NCBI GenBank assembly: GCA_004552725.1
Contig: SFNM01000024.1
Coordinates: 1 to 35,072, forward strand
From: Bacteroidales bacterium
GTDB lineage: Bacteria > Bacteroidota > Bacteroidia > Bacteroidales > Muribaculaceae
DNA: 35,072 bases
Reading direction: 5' to 3'
Positions 24,831 through 33,098 of the stretch are shown here, piece after piece; the stretch's first letter is position 1, and each line of letters starts with the position of its first letter. The position numbers were made by a program, and so were the translations under genes. Below the pieces are notes generated by a model. The model worked only from the letters and a program-made list of their open reading frames with translations, was not told where the DNA came from and did not search any database.

Positions 24831-25748
24831 ATGAAGAAAAAACTCATTTTGATGCTGGTGATGGCGATGGTGTGCGCCTTCGGTGCTTCGGCTCAAAGCC
24901 GCGGCTCGTTGCGCATCAACGAGGTGATGATTCAAAACACTCCCGAAGGTGTGGCCGACGAATACGGTGCGCACGTGGCGTGGATTGAAATCTTCAATAC
25001 CAACTTTGCTCCTATCGAAATCTCGAGCATCTATATTACAAATGACGTTGCCAACCCCACCATGTATCCGGTGCCCCTTGGCGATGTTAAGACCAAAATG
25101 CCCAAACGTCAGCACGTGCTCTTCTTTGCCGACGGACAGCCCAAAAAAGGTACATTCCACACCAACTTTGTGCTCACTCCCGGCCAAGAGAACGTGATTG
25201 CCATCTACGACGCCGATGGACGTACCCTCATCGACAAGGTAGTGGTGCCTGCAACTGTGCTCCCCGGCCAAAGTTACGCTCGCGTGGCCGACGGCTCCGA
25301 TGAGTGGGAAGTGCGCGACGGCTCTGAAGCGCTGTACATCACTCCCGGAAGCGCCAACAAAATCAAAGACGAGAATCACAAAATCAAAGACTTCGCCGAA
25401 AAAGACGGCAATGGCTTCGGTATGACCGCCATGGCCATGGGTATTGTGTTCTCCGCTCTGTTGGTGCTCTGCCTGAGTTTCTACGCTCTGAGCAAAATCG
25501 GCTCCTTGGTATCACGCCTGAACAAACTGCGCGCACACGGTGCTCCCGCTGAAGCCAAAGTACGCGATGTGACCCAAGATACCGGCGAAGAAATCGCTGC
25601 CATCGTGATGGCTCTGCATGAGCATTTCGATGCCCACGACCAAGAAAGCACCGTGCTCACTATCAACAAAGTGCGCCGCGCTTACTCGCCTTGGAGTTCT
25701 AAGATTTACAACCTGCGCCAAGTGCCCGACCGCACCTCGCGCCGATAA
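24831..25748 (+). CDS. Lamin-tail domain fused to an OadG-type gamma subunit
   Basis: The 305-aa protein has a signal peptide (residues 1-22, ending GASAQS). A lamin-tail-like domain follows at about 25-175 (LRINEVMIQN, HVAWIEIFNTNFAPIEIS, YITNDV, VLFFADG, IAIYDADGRTLIDKV). One membrane helix lies near 198-221 (MTAMAMGIVFSALLVLCLSFYAL) and a cytoplasmic tail (EEIAAIVMALHEHF) resembles OadG. OadG-type subunits anchor and help assemble the carboxyltransferase on the membrane. The extracytoplasmic lamin-tail part is not found in the classical Klebsiella or Veillonella subunit. Its position between mmdA (23 nt) and the biotin carrier (26 nt) supports the role. The function of the added domain is unknown. 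Confidence 0.86.
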   Translation: MKKKLILMLVMAMVCAFGASAQSRGSLRINEVMIQNTPEGVADEYGAHVAWIEIFNTNFAPIEISSIYITNDVANPTMYPVPLGDVKTKMPKRQHVLFFADGQPKKGTFHTNFVLTPGQENVIAIYDADGRTLIDKVVVPATVLPGQSYARVADGSDEWEVRDGSEALYITPGSANKIKDENHKIKDFAEKDGNGFGMTAMAMGIVFSALLVLCLSFYALSKIGSLVSRLNKLRAHGAPAEAKVRDVTQDTGEEIAAIVMALHEHFDAHDQESTVLTINKVRRAYSPWSSKIYNLRQVPDRTSRR

Positions 25749-25774
25749 TCACATTCAAATCTACCGTTAAAACA

Positions 25775-26218
25775 ATGAAAGAATACAAGTATAAAATCAA
25801 CGGCAACACCTACAATGTGGCCATCGGCGACATCGAAGACAACGTTGCTCAAGTAGAGGTCAACGGCGTGGCTTATCGCGTTGAACTCCCCGAAAAGAAA
25901 GCCGCAGCAGTAGCCGCTGTGAAGGCTCCTCGCCCCAGCGCAGCACCACGCACTGCTACCGGTGAAAAAGTGATTGCAAAACCTGCAGCAGCAGGCGCTG
26001 CCGGCAAGAAAGCCGTGAAAGCACCTCTGCCCGGCACCGTGCTCTCCATCCCCGTGAAGGTTGGCGACGCAGTGTCAGCATCCGACACCGTAATCGTGCT
26101 CGAAGCCATGAAGATGGAAAACACCATCAAAGCCGGCATCGATGGCACCGTAAAAGAAATCTTAGTATCTGCAGGCGACGCCGTAGCCGATGGCGCTCCC
26201 TTGGTAGTAATCGAATAA
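25775..26218 (+). CDS. mmdC: Biotin carboxyl carrier subunit of methylmalonyl-CoA decarboxylase
   Basis: The 147-aa protein carries the biotin that shuttles CO2 from MmdA to the membrane decarboxylase. The C-terminal biotinyl domain (about 80-147) holds the canonical VLEAMKMEN with the biotin lysine at K113, then the symmetrical half ending in APLVVIE. An Ala/Pro/Lys-rich swinging linker (about 41-80) precedes it. The N-terminal 40 residues (YKYKINGNTYNV...VEVNGVAYRVEL) form the small domain usual for decarboxylase carriers. It lies 26 nt after the gamma gene and 13 nt before the beta gene. Confidence 0.92.
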   Translation: MKEYKYKINGNTYNVAIGDIEDNVAQVEVNGVAYRVELPEKKAAAVAAVKAPRPSAAPRTATGEKVIAKPAAAGAAGKKAVKAPLPGTVLSIPVKVGDAVSASDTVIVLEAMKMENTIKAGIDGTVKEILVSAGDAVADGAPLVVIE

Positions 26219-26231
26219 ATCATTCTAACTC

Positions 26232-27380
26232 ATGGATTTTATTTCATCAAACCTGGAGCGTTTCTGGAGTCTGACCGGCTTCGCTAATGCCGAATGGGGC
26301 AACATCATCATGCTGGTGGTGGGCTTGTTCTTCATTTGGCTGGCGATCAAGAAAAACTTCGAGCCGATGCTGTTGGTGCCGATTGGTTTCGGTATCCTTA
26401 TCGGCAACGTTCCGTTCAACACAGAAGCCGGTCTTGAAATCGGCATCTACGAGGAGGGTTCGGTGCTCAATATCCTCTATAATGGTGTGAGCGCCGGCTG
26501 GTATCCGCCGCTGATTTTCCTCGGCATCGGTGCTATGACCGACTTCTCGGCACTTATCGCCAATCCTAAATTGATGCTCATCGGCGCTGCCGCTCAATTT
26601 GGCATCTTCGGCGCATATATGGTGGCTCTTGCATTGGGCTTTGCTCCCGACCAAGCCGGCGCTATCGCCATCATTGGCGGTGCCGACGGCCCCACTGCCA
26701 TCTTCTTGTCGTCGAAATTGGCTCCCAACCTCATGGGCGCTATCGCCGTGTCGGCCTACTCCTACATGGCCTTGGTGCCGGTGATTCAACCGCCGTTGAT
26801 GCGCCTGTTCACCACCAAGAACGAGCGCCTCATCAAGATGAAACCCGCTCGCGCCGTGTCGCAGAACGAAAAAATTATCTTCCCCATTGTGGGCTTGTTG
26901 CTTACCTGCTTCGTGGTGCCTTCGGGTCTGCCTCTGCTCGGTATGCTCTTCTTCGGCAACCTATTGCGCGAATGTGGTGTGACCACCCGCTTGGCTAAGA
27001 CTGCCTCCAACGCTCTGACCGACGTAATCACCATTCTGCTCGGCATGACCGTGGGCGCATCGACTCAAGCCTCGCAGTTCCTCACCAAAGAGACCATTTT
27101 CATCTTCTTCTTGGGCTTCATGGCCTTCATCATCGCTTCTTCGAGCGGTGTGTTGTTCGTGAAGTTGTTCAACCTGTTCTTGCCGAAGGCTAAGAAAATC
27201 AACCCGCTCATCGGTAATGCCGGTGTATCGGCTGTGCCGATGTCGGCACGCATTTCCAACAACCTCGGCTTGGAATATGACCCCTCGAACTACTTGCTGA
27301 TGCACGCTATGGGCCCGAACGTGGCCGGCGTAATCGGTTCTGCAGTAGCAGCCGGTGTCCTGCTGGGCTTCCTGGCATAA
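26232..27380 (+). CDS. mmdB: Sodium-translocating decarboxylase, beta subunit (OadB/MmdB type)
   Basis: This membrane subunit decarboxylates carboxybiotin and uses the energy to export sodium ions. The 382-aa protein is hydrophobic throughout. Family motifs include PLIFLGIGAMTDFSALIANP, the ion-path motif GGADGPTAIFLSSKLAPNL with its essential Asp, AYSYMALVPVIQPP, and near the C-terminus NPLIGNAGVSAVPMSARISN and HAMGPNVAGVIGSA. Length agrees with the family. It closes the operon and is followed by a clear intrinsic terminator 19 nt downstream. Together with the three preceding genes it forms the full complex. Confidence 0.95.
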   Translation: MDFISSNLERFWSLTGFANAEWGNIIMLVVGLFFIWLAIKKNFEPMLLVPIGFGILIGNVPFNTEAGLEIGIYEEGSVLNILYNGVSAGWYPPLIFLGIGAMTDFSALIANPKLMLIGAAAQFGIFGAYMVALALGFAPDQAGAIAIIGGADGPTAIFLSSKLAPNLMGAIAVSAYSYMALVPVIQPPLMRLFTTKNERLIKMKPARAVSQNEKIIFPIVGLLLTCFVVPSGLPLLGMLFFGNLLRECGVTTRLAKTASNALTDVITILLGMTVGASTQASQFLTKETIFIFFLGFMAFIIASSSGVLFVKLFNLFLPKAKKINPLIGNAGVSAVPMSARISNNLGLEYDPSNYLLMHAMGPNVAGVIGSAVAAGVLLGFLA

Positions 27381-27399
27381 GCCGCTGTTATGATATTAG

Positions 27400-27434
27400 A
27401 AAAGGCGCGTCGCGATTGTGGCGCGCTTTTTTTT
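27400..27434 (+). terminator. Rho-independent terminator of the decarboxylase operon
   Basis: AAAAGGCGCG at 27400 pairs with CGCGCTTTT starting at 27422, with one bulged G. The right arm runs into eight T residues. Confidence 0.85.
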
Positions 27435-27495
27435 GCCATAATTGTAATTTTTTGTGGATTGGTGCGTCATATGATAAAACAAATCAATTTTATCT

Positions 27496-28689
27496 ATGAA
27501 AATTTATAAACTTCTCTCCTTAGTGTCGGTGATGGCAGTGGCTATCGGAGCCAAAGCCGACGAGCCACGCCCCTTCGACCAAGTAATTGCCCTCGATGGC
27601 GAGGTGCATCAAGCCGTTGAGGCCGGTGATTATCATCAAGCGCTTCAATTTGAAGAAGAATTGATGGCTGAATTAGCCTCGTTGCCCGACTCATTAGTGG
27701 CGCAAAATGATGAACTATGGGCTAATCAGTACTATGATTTGGCTTGTTATCAATCCCGTTGCGGCCAAATCAACCCGGCTCTTCTGTCGCTGTATAATGC
27801 TGTGTCGAAAGGGTGGAATCAGTACGACCATCTCATGGTTGACCACGACCTCGACAACCTGCGTTCACTTCCACGCTTCAAGGCGATTGCGCAGAAGGTG
27901 CGCGAACGCGATTTCGGCTACATTATGCGCGATTGCCAGCCGTATACCACTGAAGAACCGGTCGATATACCCGAGCGAGTGTTTGCGAATTCGTCCGACC
28001 CTAATCTGAAGGAGTTGCGTCGGATGCTCAACCTCGACAGCGTGGCCGGCGACGGCGATGAGATTTCGCGTATCAAAAATATCGCAATGTTCGTGCATGA
28101 ATTGGTGCATCACGATGGCATGAACGGCATCCCATGCTCCCGCAATTCGTTGGCGATGGTGGAAGCCTGCGCCGGTGGCAAAAATACGCTTAACTGCCGC
28201 GGTATGGCTATCTTGCTCAATGAATGTTTGCTGTCGATGGACATTCCATCGATGTATGTGACTTGCTTGCCGAAAATTATGCTGAGCGATTGCCATGTAA
28301 TCAATGCAGTGTGGTCGAGTCAACTCGGCCGCTGGATATGGATTGACCCATCGTTCAATGCATGGATAACCGACGAAAATGGTGAACTCTTGGGTATTCG
28401 CGAAGTGCGACAGCGTATCTGCCAAGGGCTACCGGTAGTGCTCAACCCGGAGGCCTCGCACTACGGCGATGAAATCACCAAGGAATGGTATCTCGACTAT
28501 TATATGACCAAAAACTTGTATGCCATAGAGGTGAATGTCTACAATGTGTTTGGCACTGAAGACTACAATGTGCGAACCGGAGAGCCGCCCGTGTTTTTCT
28601 TGTTGTTGTCGCCCGGCTACATACCCTCATACGCCTACAAAGACAAAGTGACCACCAACGACCAATACTTTTGGGCTGCTCCCAAGTAA
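27496..28689 (+). CDS. Secreted protein with transglutaminase-like domain
   Basis: The 397-aa product has a signal peptide (MKIYKLLSLVSVMAVAIGAKA). A helical region with TPR-like character follows (about 35-135: YYDLACYQSRCGQINPALLSLYNAV). A transglutaminase-like papain-fold domain comes next, with an intact candidate triad: C234 in NTLNCRGMAILLNE, H267 in SDCHVINAVW and D284 in WIWIDPSF. Such secreted domains in Bacteroidetes may be peptidases or cross-linking enzymes; the substrate is not visible. It stands alone, with the mmd terminator upstream and its own hairpin downstream. A convincing promoter was not found in the 61-nt leader. Confidence 0.82.
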   Translation: MKIYKLLSLVSVMAVAIGAKADEPRPFDQVIALDGEVHQAVEAGDYHQALQFEEELMAELASLPDSLVAQNDELWANQYYDLACYQSRCGQINPALLSLYNAVSKGWNQYDHLMVDHDLDNLRSLPRFKAIAQKVRERDFGYIMRDCQPYTTEEPVDIPERVFANSSDPNLKELRRMLNLDSVAGDGDEISRIKNIAMFVHELVHHDGMNGIPCSRNSLAMVEACAGGKNTLNCRGMAILLNECLLSMDIPSMYVTCLPKIMLSDCHVINAVWSSQLGRWIWIDPSFNAWITDENGELLGIREVRQRICQGLPVVLNPEASHYGDEITKEWYLDYYMTKNLYAIEVNVYNVFGTEDYNVRTGEPPVFFLLLSPGYIPSYAYKDKVTTNDQYFWAAPK

Positions 28690-28724
28690 TCACCTCCATT
28701 TGAGCGAAATTCGGCAGCCGCTTA

Positions 28725-28759
28725 CCACACCAACCAGCCAACGGGGCTGGTTGGTGTGG
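28725..28759 (+). terminator. Hairpin terminator after the transglutaminase-like gene
   Basis: CCACACCAACCAGCC at 28725-28739 pairs perfectly with 28745-28759 around an AACGG loop, 15 bp in all. It lies 35 nt after the stop. No U-tract follows immediately. Confidence 0.7.
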
Positions 28760-28821
28760 AAAGCATTGATGTTGCCGACAGCGAGCAAAAGTGCCTGGGT
28801 TGATATTTTTTTTTGTTTGGG

Positions 28822-28853
28822 TTGGGGGCGTTGGAATTTTTTGTGTATCTTTG
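28822..28853 (+). promoter_or_regulatory. Promoter of the zinc-finger secreted-protein gene
   Basis: TTG at 28822 and TATCTTTG at 28846-28853, spaced 21 nt, match the Bacteroidetes consensus. The leader to the ATG at 28875 would be about 15 nt. Confidence 0.72.
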
Positions 28854-28874
28854 CAGTGAAAAAATTTTTTGATT

Positions 28875-29645
28875 ATGAAAAGGCTTTTTGGTTTTTTGAT
28901 TATTCTTTCGTGGGCCGTTATTGGCTTAAGTGCGCAGAGTGTGACGCTCGAAGAGGTTTGGGTCGATCACAATGAGTGGCTTAATAATCAGCAGGGCATG
29001 AAAATCCACACCAAATTTAGTGTGCATAATGGCCGCGGCATACCGATGCGGCTTCGCTTGTATCACTATATGGAGTATGATAACGGCACACCAATTTGGG
29101 GTAATACGCCGAATTATCACACAATAGATTCCAACGGCAATACGCAGGCGGCATGTTGGTGCGACTTCGATATCAATCCGGACTATGACCATACTACTTA
29201 TAATGACTGGTGGGTGTTTATGCCCTATAGCGCCTTGCATCTGTATAATGGGAACTATAATTGCAAGATAGTGACGCTCTCGCATGATATAACCCATAAT
29301 AGTTGGAATGCGGAGGCTCGACACTATGTGTCGTTTACCTATTCTCAAGGTAATCAGAATGTTGCGCCGCAGTATATGCCTAATTATGTGCAGCAAGTGC
29401 CCAATACGGTGCAAAATACTCCCAGTTGCTTGGATCAAACGCCATATTATGTGTCGCCGTATGGAGTGACGCCAACGCCTACATACGGCAATACACCGTG
29501 CGGGGTGTGCAACACCACGGGACGGTGCTCAATTTGTGGCGGTTCGGGTGTGAGTCCCAATCATGCGCCGGGTATCCATGTGGCCTGCGGAGGCTGCGGA
29601 GGCACCGGCAAATGTGCTACATGCGGAGGACGAGGCTACTACTAA
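28875..29645 (+). CDS. Secreted protein with C-terminal DnaJ-like CxxCxGxG repeats
   Basis: The 256-aa product has a signal peptide (MKRLFGFLIILSWAVIGLSAQS). An unrecognised, aromatic-rich beta-type domain follows (about 23-155: KIHTKFSVHNGRGIPMRLRLYHYME, WWVFMPYSALHLYNGNYNCKI), then a Pro/Gln/Tyr-rich linker (about 157-205). The tail has two paired zinc-finger-like units: C209xxC212xxTGRC218xxC221GGSG and C238xxC241GGTGKC247xxC250GGRG, ending GYY. The tail has the pattern of the DnaJ central zinc-binding region, but no J-domain is present and the protein is exported. I start it at the ATG at 28875 rather than an upstream TTG, which would weaken the signal peptide. Base usage is more AT-rich than its neighbours. 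Confidence 0.8.
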   Translation: MKRLFGFLIILSWAVIGLSAQSVTLEEVWVDHNEWLNNQQGMKIHTKFSVHNGRGIPMRLRLYHYMEYDNGTPIWGNTPNYHTIDSNGNTQAACWCDFDINPDYDHTTYNDWWVFMPYSALHLYNGNYNCKIVTLSHDITHNSWNAEARHYVSFTYSQGNQNVAPQYMPNYVQQVPNTVQNTPSCLDQTPYYVSPYGVTPTPTYGNTPCGVCNTTGRCSICGGSGVSPNHAPGIHVACGGCGGTGKCATCGGRGYY

Positions 29646-29651
29646 CGAGAG

Positions 29652-31049
29652 TTAGAAGGCATTTGACTCGCCGTGGAATACGTTTAGGATAGTGCGTGCG
29701 ATGATGCGTAGGTCGAGGGCGAAGGTCCAGTTTTCGATGTACCATACGTCGTGTTGTACGCGTTTTTCCATTTTCCAAAGTTCGTCGGTTAGACCGCGAT
29801 AGCCGTTGACTTGAGCCCATCCGGTGATGCCGGGTTTAACGAAGTGTCGCACCATATATCGGTCGACTAATTTGGAGTATTCTTCGGTGTGCTTAAGCAT
29901 GTGAGGTCGGGGGCCGACTACGGACATTTCGCCTCGAATAACATTGATGAATTGCGGCAGTTCGTCGAGAGAAGTACGACGAAGGAAGTTGCCAAACCGC
30001 GTTTTGCGCGGGTCGTTGGCAGTGGCTTGAGCGGTGTCGGCTTCGCGGTTAACGTGCATAGTGCGGAATTTGAGACAAGTGAAAGGCTTGCCTTTGTATC
30101 CGGTACGTTGTTGGCGGAAATACACCGGACCGGGCGAAGTGATTTTGATGCCAATGGCAATAATAGTATAGATTAAGGGGTAAATGAGCATAAAGAGGCC
30201 TGCAAATAAAAGGTCGAACGAGCGCTTAAGCAGGCGGTTGACGGCTTTGCTGAGTGGATTTGAGCGAATTGAGAGCACCGGCACGGCACCGATGGTGCTC
30301 ATGGCAAAACCGCGCGACACATACTTGGAAATTTGAGGCACGTAGAAGAAGTCGATGACGTTGTCGTCGGCTACTTTCACTGCACGCGACAAGAGTTCGT
30401 TGTGACCGGCCATAGTGAAGTAAAGTTGGTCGATTTTGGCCGATTTCACATATTGGTCGAGGGTGTCGAGTCGTTTACCGGGCAGGCCGTCGATTTCTTC
30501 GGGCGGGTCTTGGTCGAAGAAAGCCATGATTTTGTATCCGAAGCCGGGGTCGGCTTCCATTTGCTCGCGCAGTCGCTTGGCGGTGATATTGTTGCCGATG
30601 ATAGCCACGCGTAAGTAATTGTAGCCGTGGCGGCGGTACATTTTGATTAGGCGAGCGGAGTAAATCGACCACGATGGCAGCACCACCATCAACATACCAT
30701 AGTAAGTGAGGTATGCTCGAGTGGGAATACATTGAATGTCGAGTAAAGTGCTGAGCGATAGGAAGAAAAGAGCGTGAAGTCCAACGATTGAGAGGGAGCG
30801 GAGCATCACCTTATCCAATAGGATTGTGCGAGTGACTTCCTTGGTGCGGGCCAGGCGCATCATCACCGGCACTATGCACAGGTTTTGCACAATCCACACA
30901 TAATTAATGTGTTTGGTATTGCTCAATATCTCGGGAAAAATGCAAAGCACCACGGCAAAAAGGATATTGAACATTATCCAATCTACCAGAGTTAGCAGAG
31001 AAGGCAAATATCGCCCGAGTTGGTATTTATGGAGACGGTTTAAAGGCAC
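29652..31049 (-). CDS. Undecaprenyl-phosphate sugar phosphotransferase (WcaJ/EpsE type)
   Basis: This enzyme transfers a sugar-1-phosphate to undecaprenyl phosphate, the first step of many exopolysaccharides. The 465-aa protein has about four N-terminal membrane helices and a Rossmann-like middle domain (YLRVAIIGNNITAKRLREQME, FFDQDPPEEIDGLPG). The C-terminal bacterial sugar-transferase domain contains KRSFDLLFAGLFML, SPGPVYFRQQRTGYKGKPF, KFRTM, RRTSLDELPQFINV, SVVGPRPHM and KPGITGWAQVNGYRG. The start is a GTG at 31049; no better ATG agrees with the family. No glycosyltransferase or flippase genes flank it, so it is an orphan initiator. It converges with the gene ending at 29645, only 6 nt away. 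Confidence 0.93.
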   Translation of the reverse strand: MPLNRLHKYQLGRYLPSLLTLVDWIMFNILFAVVLCIFPEILSNTKHINYVWIVQNLCIVPVMMRLARTKEVTRTILLDKVMLRSLSIVGLHALFFLSLSTLLDIQCIPTRAYLTYYGMLMVVLPSWSIYSARLIKMYRRHGYNYLRVAIIGNNITAKRLREQMEADPGFGYKIMAFFDQDPPEEIDGLPGKRLDTLDQYVKSAKIDQLYFTMAGHNELLSRAVKVADDNVIDFFYVPQISKYVSRGFAMSTIGAVPVLSIRSNPLSKAVNRLLKRSFDLLFAGLFMLIYPLIYTIIAIGIKITSPGPVYFRQQRTGYKGKPFTCLKFRTMHVNREADTAQATANDPRKTRFGNFLRRTSLDELPQFINVIRGEMSVVGPRPHMLKHTEEYSKLVDRYMVRHFVKPGITGWAQVNGYRGLTDELWKMEKRVQHDVWYIENWTFALDLRIIARTILNVFHGESNAF

Positions 31050-31093
31050 AAGGTAATAGATCGTGGCTAAGCCACAATTGAAAGAAATATTAA

Positions 31094-31128
31094 TATCAGG
31101 CGATGCGATTTACCCGCATCGCCTGATA
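31094..31128 (-). terminator. Hairpin terminator after the DUF349 gene
   Basis: TATCAGGCGATGCG at 31094-31107 pairs perfectly with 31115-31128 around a 7-nt loop. On the minus strand it follows the DUF349 stop at 31137 by 8 nt and is followed by TTAATATTTCTTT, a moderate U-rich tail. Confidence 0.75.
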
Positions 31129-31136
31129 AGTGGTTT

Positions 31137-32960
31137 TTAGAGTTTGCTATCGATTAGTTTGATTTTTTCTTCGAGGTCTTCGATGTCGGTGCGAAGGCGT
31201 TCGGCTTTGCGTTCAAATTCACGGAGCATCGACTCGCCGGAGCGGGATGAAGAAGTAAGGAAGCCGAGATTGTTTTCATAGGTGCGGAGTTCTTGGCGAC
31301 GGGCTTCGAGAGCACGCACTAAGCGTTCGCGTTCGCGATAGAGTTTGTTTTCATCGCCTTCCATGGTTTGGATGGAGTCGGAGAAGCGTTCCATGCGTGC
31401 TTGCTTGCCGCGGAGGTCGAGGAGTTGGCGGAGTTCATCGACTTTAGCGCGATATGCTTCGTACACTTTGTCCTTCTCGCGGAAGGGTACATGACCGATT
31501 TCTTGCCAGCGAGTTTGAGCGTTGCGGAGTGCTTCGATGGCTTGTTCGCGTGGAGTTTCGGCGGTGATTGCTTCGAGGTCGGCGATTACCTGGCGCTTGG
31601 CGCGAAGGTTTTCAGTTTCAACTTTGCGAGCGCCGCTATGTGCTTTTTTCTTTTGTTCGAAGAAGTAGTCGCAAGCCTCTTGGAAGCGGCGCCAAACGGC
31701 ATCGCTATATTTTTTAGCCACGGTGCCGATGGTTTTCCATTCCTTCTGCATAGCCACGAATTTTTCGGTGGCTTCTTTCCAGTCGGTGGAGTCTTTGAGA
31801 GCTTCGGCTTGCTCGGCGAGAGCGGTTTTGCGAGCGAGGTTGTTGGCTAATTCAGCGCGAGTGGAGTGGAAGTATTCGGCTTTAGCGGCGAAGAAGCGGT
31901 CGCACAGAGCGCGGAAACGGGCGAAAAGGGCTTTGTTTTGCTTTTTGGAGGCGAAGCCGAATTTGCGCCATTCTTCTTGGAGACCAATTACTTGCTTTGT
32001 GGCTTCGTCCCAAGCCACGAATGATTTGAGAGTTTCGAGGTCGAGGGCTTCGAGTCGTTCGCACAAGGCCGTTTTGCCGGCTTCGTTTTCGAGTTCGCGT
32101 GCTTTGCGTGCTTCGAAGTGGGCTTGATAGCGCTTGTTAATTTCGGCTGAAGCAGCTTTGAATTTTTCCCAGATTTCTTCGCGGAATTCCTTTGCTACGG
32201 GGCCGATTTGGCGCCATTTGGCGTGGAGTTCTTGAAGGCGACGGTAAGCGGTGATAACGTCTTCTTCAGCAAGGAGTCCTTGAGCCTCGTCGAGGAGCAA
32301 GTTTTTGCTGTCGAGGTTTTTGCGGAAGTCGTAGTCGCGCAGTTCTTTGTTGATTTTGAGGTTGTCGCTATAGCGTTCGCGTGCATCTTGGAATTGCTTC
32401 CAGATGGCGGTGTCTTCTGTGGCGGGAACTTCACCGATAGCGTTGAATTCGTCTTGCAGTTCGCGGTAGCGAGGGAAAGTACGATTTACGTTGTCGGTGT
32501 CGTCGGCTAAAGCGAGGATTTCGGCCACGATGGCTTTTTTACGTTCGAGATTAGCGAGTCGTTGTGCTTCAACGCGGGCAGTGTACTCGGCTTTTTTGTC
32601 GCGAATTTGGTCGAAGATTGCTTTCAAATCGGAGTCGTCGTCGGCTTCGGGTTGGTCCTCATCCGCCGGTTGTTCGGCCTTACGGAAAGCGTTGATTTGC
32701 TGGCGGAGGTGACGGATGTCGTCGGCGGTAATTTCCGAGGCATCTTTAGCCAGCACTGCTTTGGCCACTTCGAGCATAGCCTCGTGCGAGAGCGGAGTTT
32801 CAGCGGCAAGTTCATCATCTGCAGCCAAGTCGTCTTCGGCAACTTCGGCAACAGTATTATCGGTTAATTCAGAAGCGGCTACGCTCTCCGAAGCGGGCGC
32901 AGCGATGGGAGTTTGTTCTTCGGCGGGATTGAGAGCCGAATCGGGATCACGCATTTCCAT
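31137..32960 (-). CDS. DUF349 repeat protein
   Basis: The 607-aa protein starts with an acidic, low-complexity region of about 60 residues. It then has about five DUF349 repeats of 65-75 residues (near 120-200, 205-280, 285-360, 365-440, 445-515). Each repeat has a W(R/K)xIGxV-type core: for example LHAKWRQIGPVAKEFREEIWEKF and MQKEWKTIGTVAKKYSDAVWRRF. A C-terminal coiled coil follows (DSIQTMEGDENKLYRERERLVRAL, FERKAERLRTDIEDLEEKI). DUF349 proteins are conserved in Bacteroidetes but have no established activity. The start could be 32960 or the Met two codons later. It is probably cytoplasmic and strongly helical. Confidence 0.9.
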   Translation of the reverse strand: MEMRDPDSALNPAEEQTPIAAPASESVAASELTDNTVAEVAEDDLAADDELAAETPLSHEAMLEVAKAVLAKDASEITADDIRHLRQQINAFRKAEQPADEDQPEADDDSDLKAIFDQIRDKKAEYTARVEAQRLANLERKKAIVAEILALADDTDNVNRTFPRYRELQDEFNAIGEVPATEDTAIWKQFQDARERYSDNLKINKELRDYDFRKNLDSKNLLLDEAQGLLAEEDVITAYRRLQELHAKWRQIGPVAKEFREEIWEKFKAASAEINKRYQAHFEARKARELENEAGKTALCERLEALDLETLKSFVAWDEATKQVIGLQEEWRKFGFASKKQNKALFARFRALCDRFFAAKAEYFHSTRAELANNLARKTALAEQAEALKDSTDWKEATEKFVAMQKEWKTIGTVAKKYSDAVWRRFQEACDYFFEQKKKAHSGARKVETENLRAKRQVIADLEAITAETPREQAIEALRNAQTRWQEIGHVPFREKDKVYEAYRAKVDELRQLLDLRGKQARMERFSDSIQTMEGDENKLYRERERLVRALEARRQELRTYENNLGFLTSSSRSGESMLREFERKAERLRTDIEDLEEKIKLIDSKL

Positions 32961-32988
32961 AAGACATAAAATTTAAGTTTGGCAAAGC

Positions 32989-33009
32989 AAAAAGGGGCAT
33001 TTGCGCCCC
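32989..33009 (-). terminator. Rho-independent terminator downstream of the MFS fragment
   Basis: Read on the minus strand, GGGGC (33009-33005) pairs with GCCCC (32998-32994) and is followed by a run of five T residues (plus-strand A at 32989-32993). It lies 90 nt beyond the stop of the MFS fragment and just before the DUF349 start. Confidence 0.75.
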
Positions 33010-33098
33010 AAATTTAAGAATTATTTTTTATATGTCAAAGAAAAATAACATAATTTTAAGAAATGAGGTGCAAAAAACGGATATTATGGTGGAAGTAG

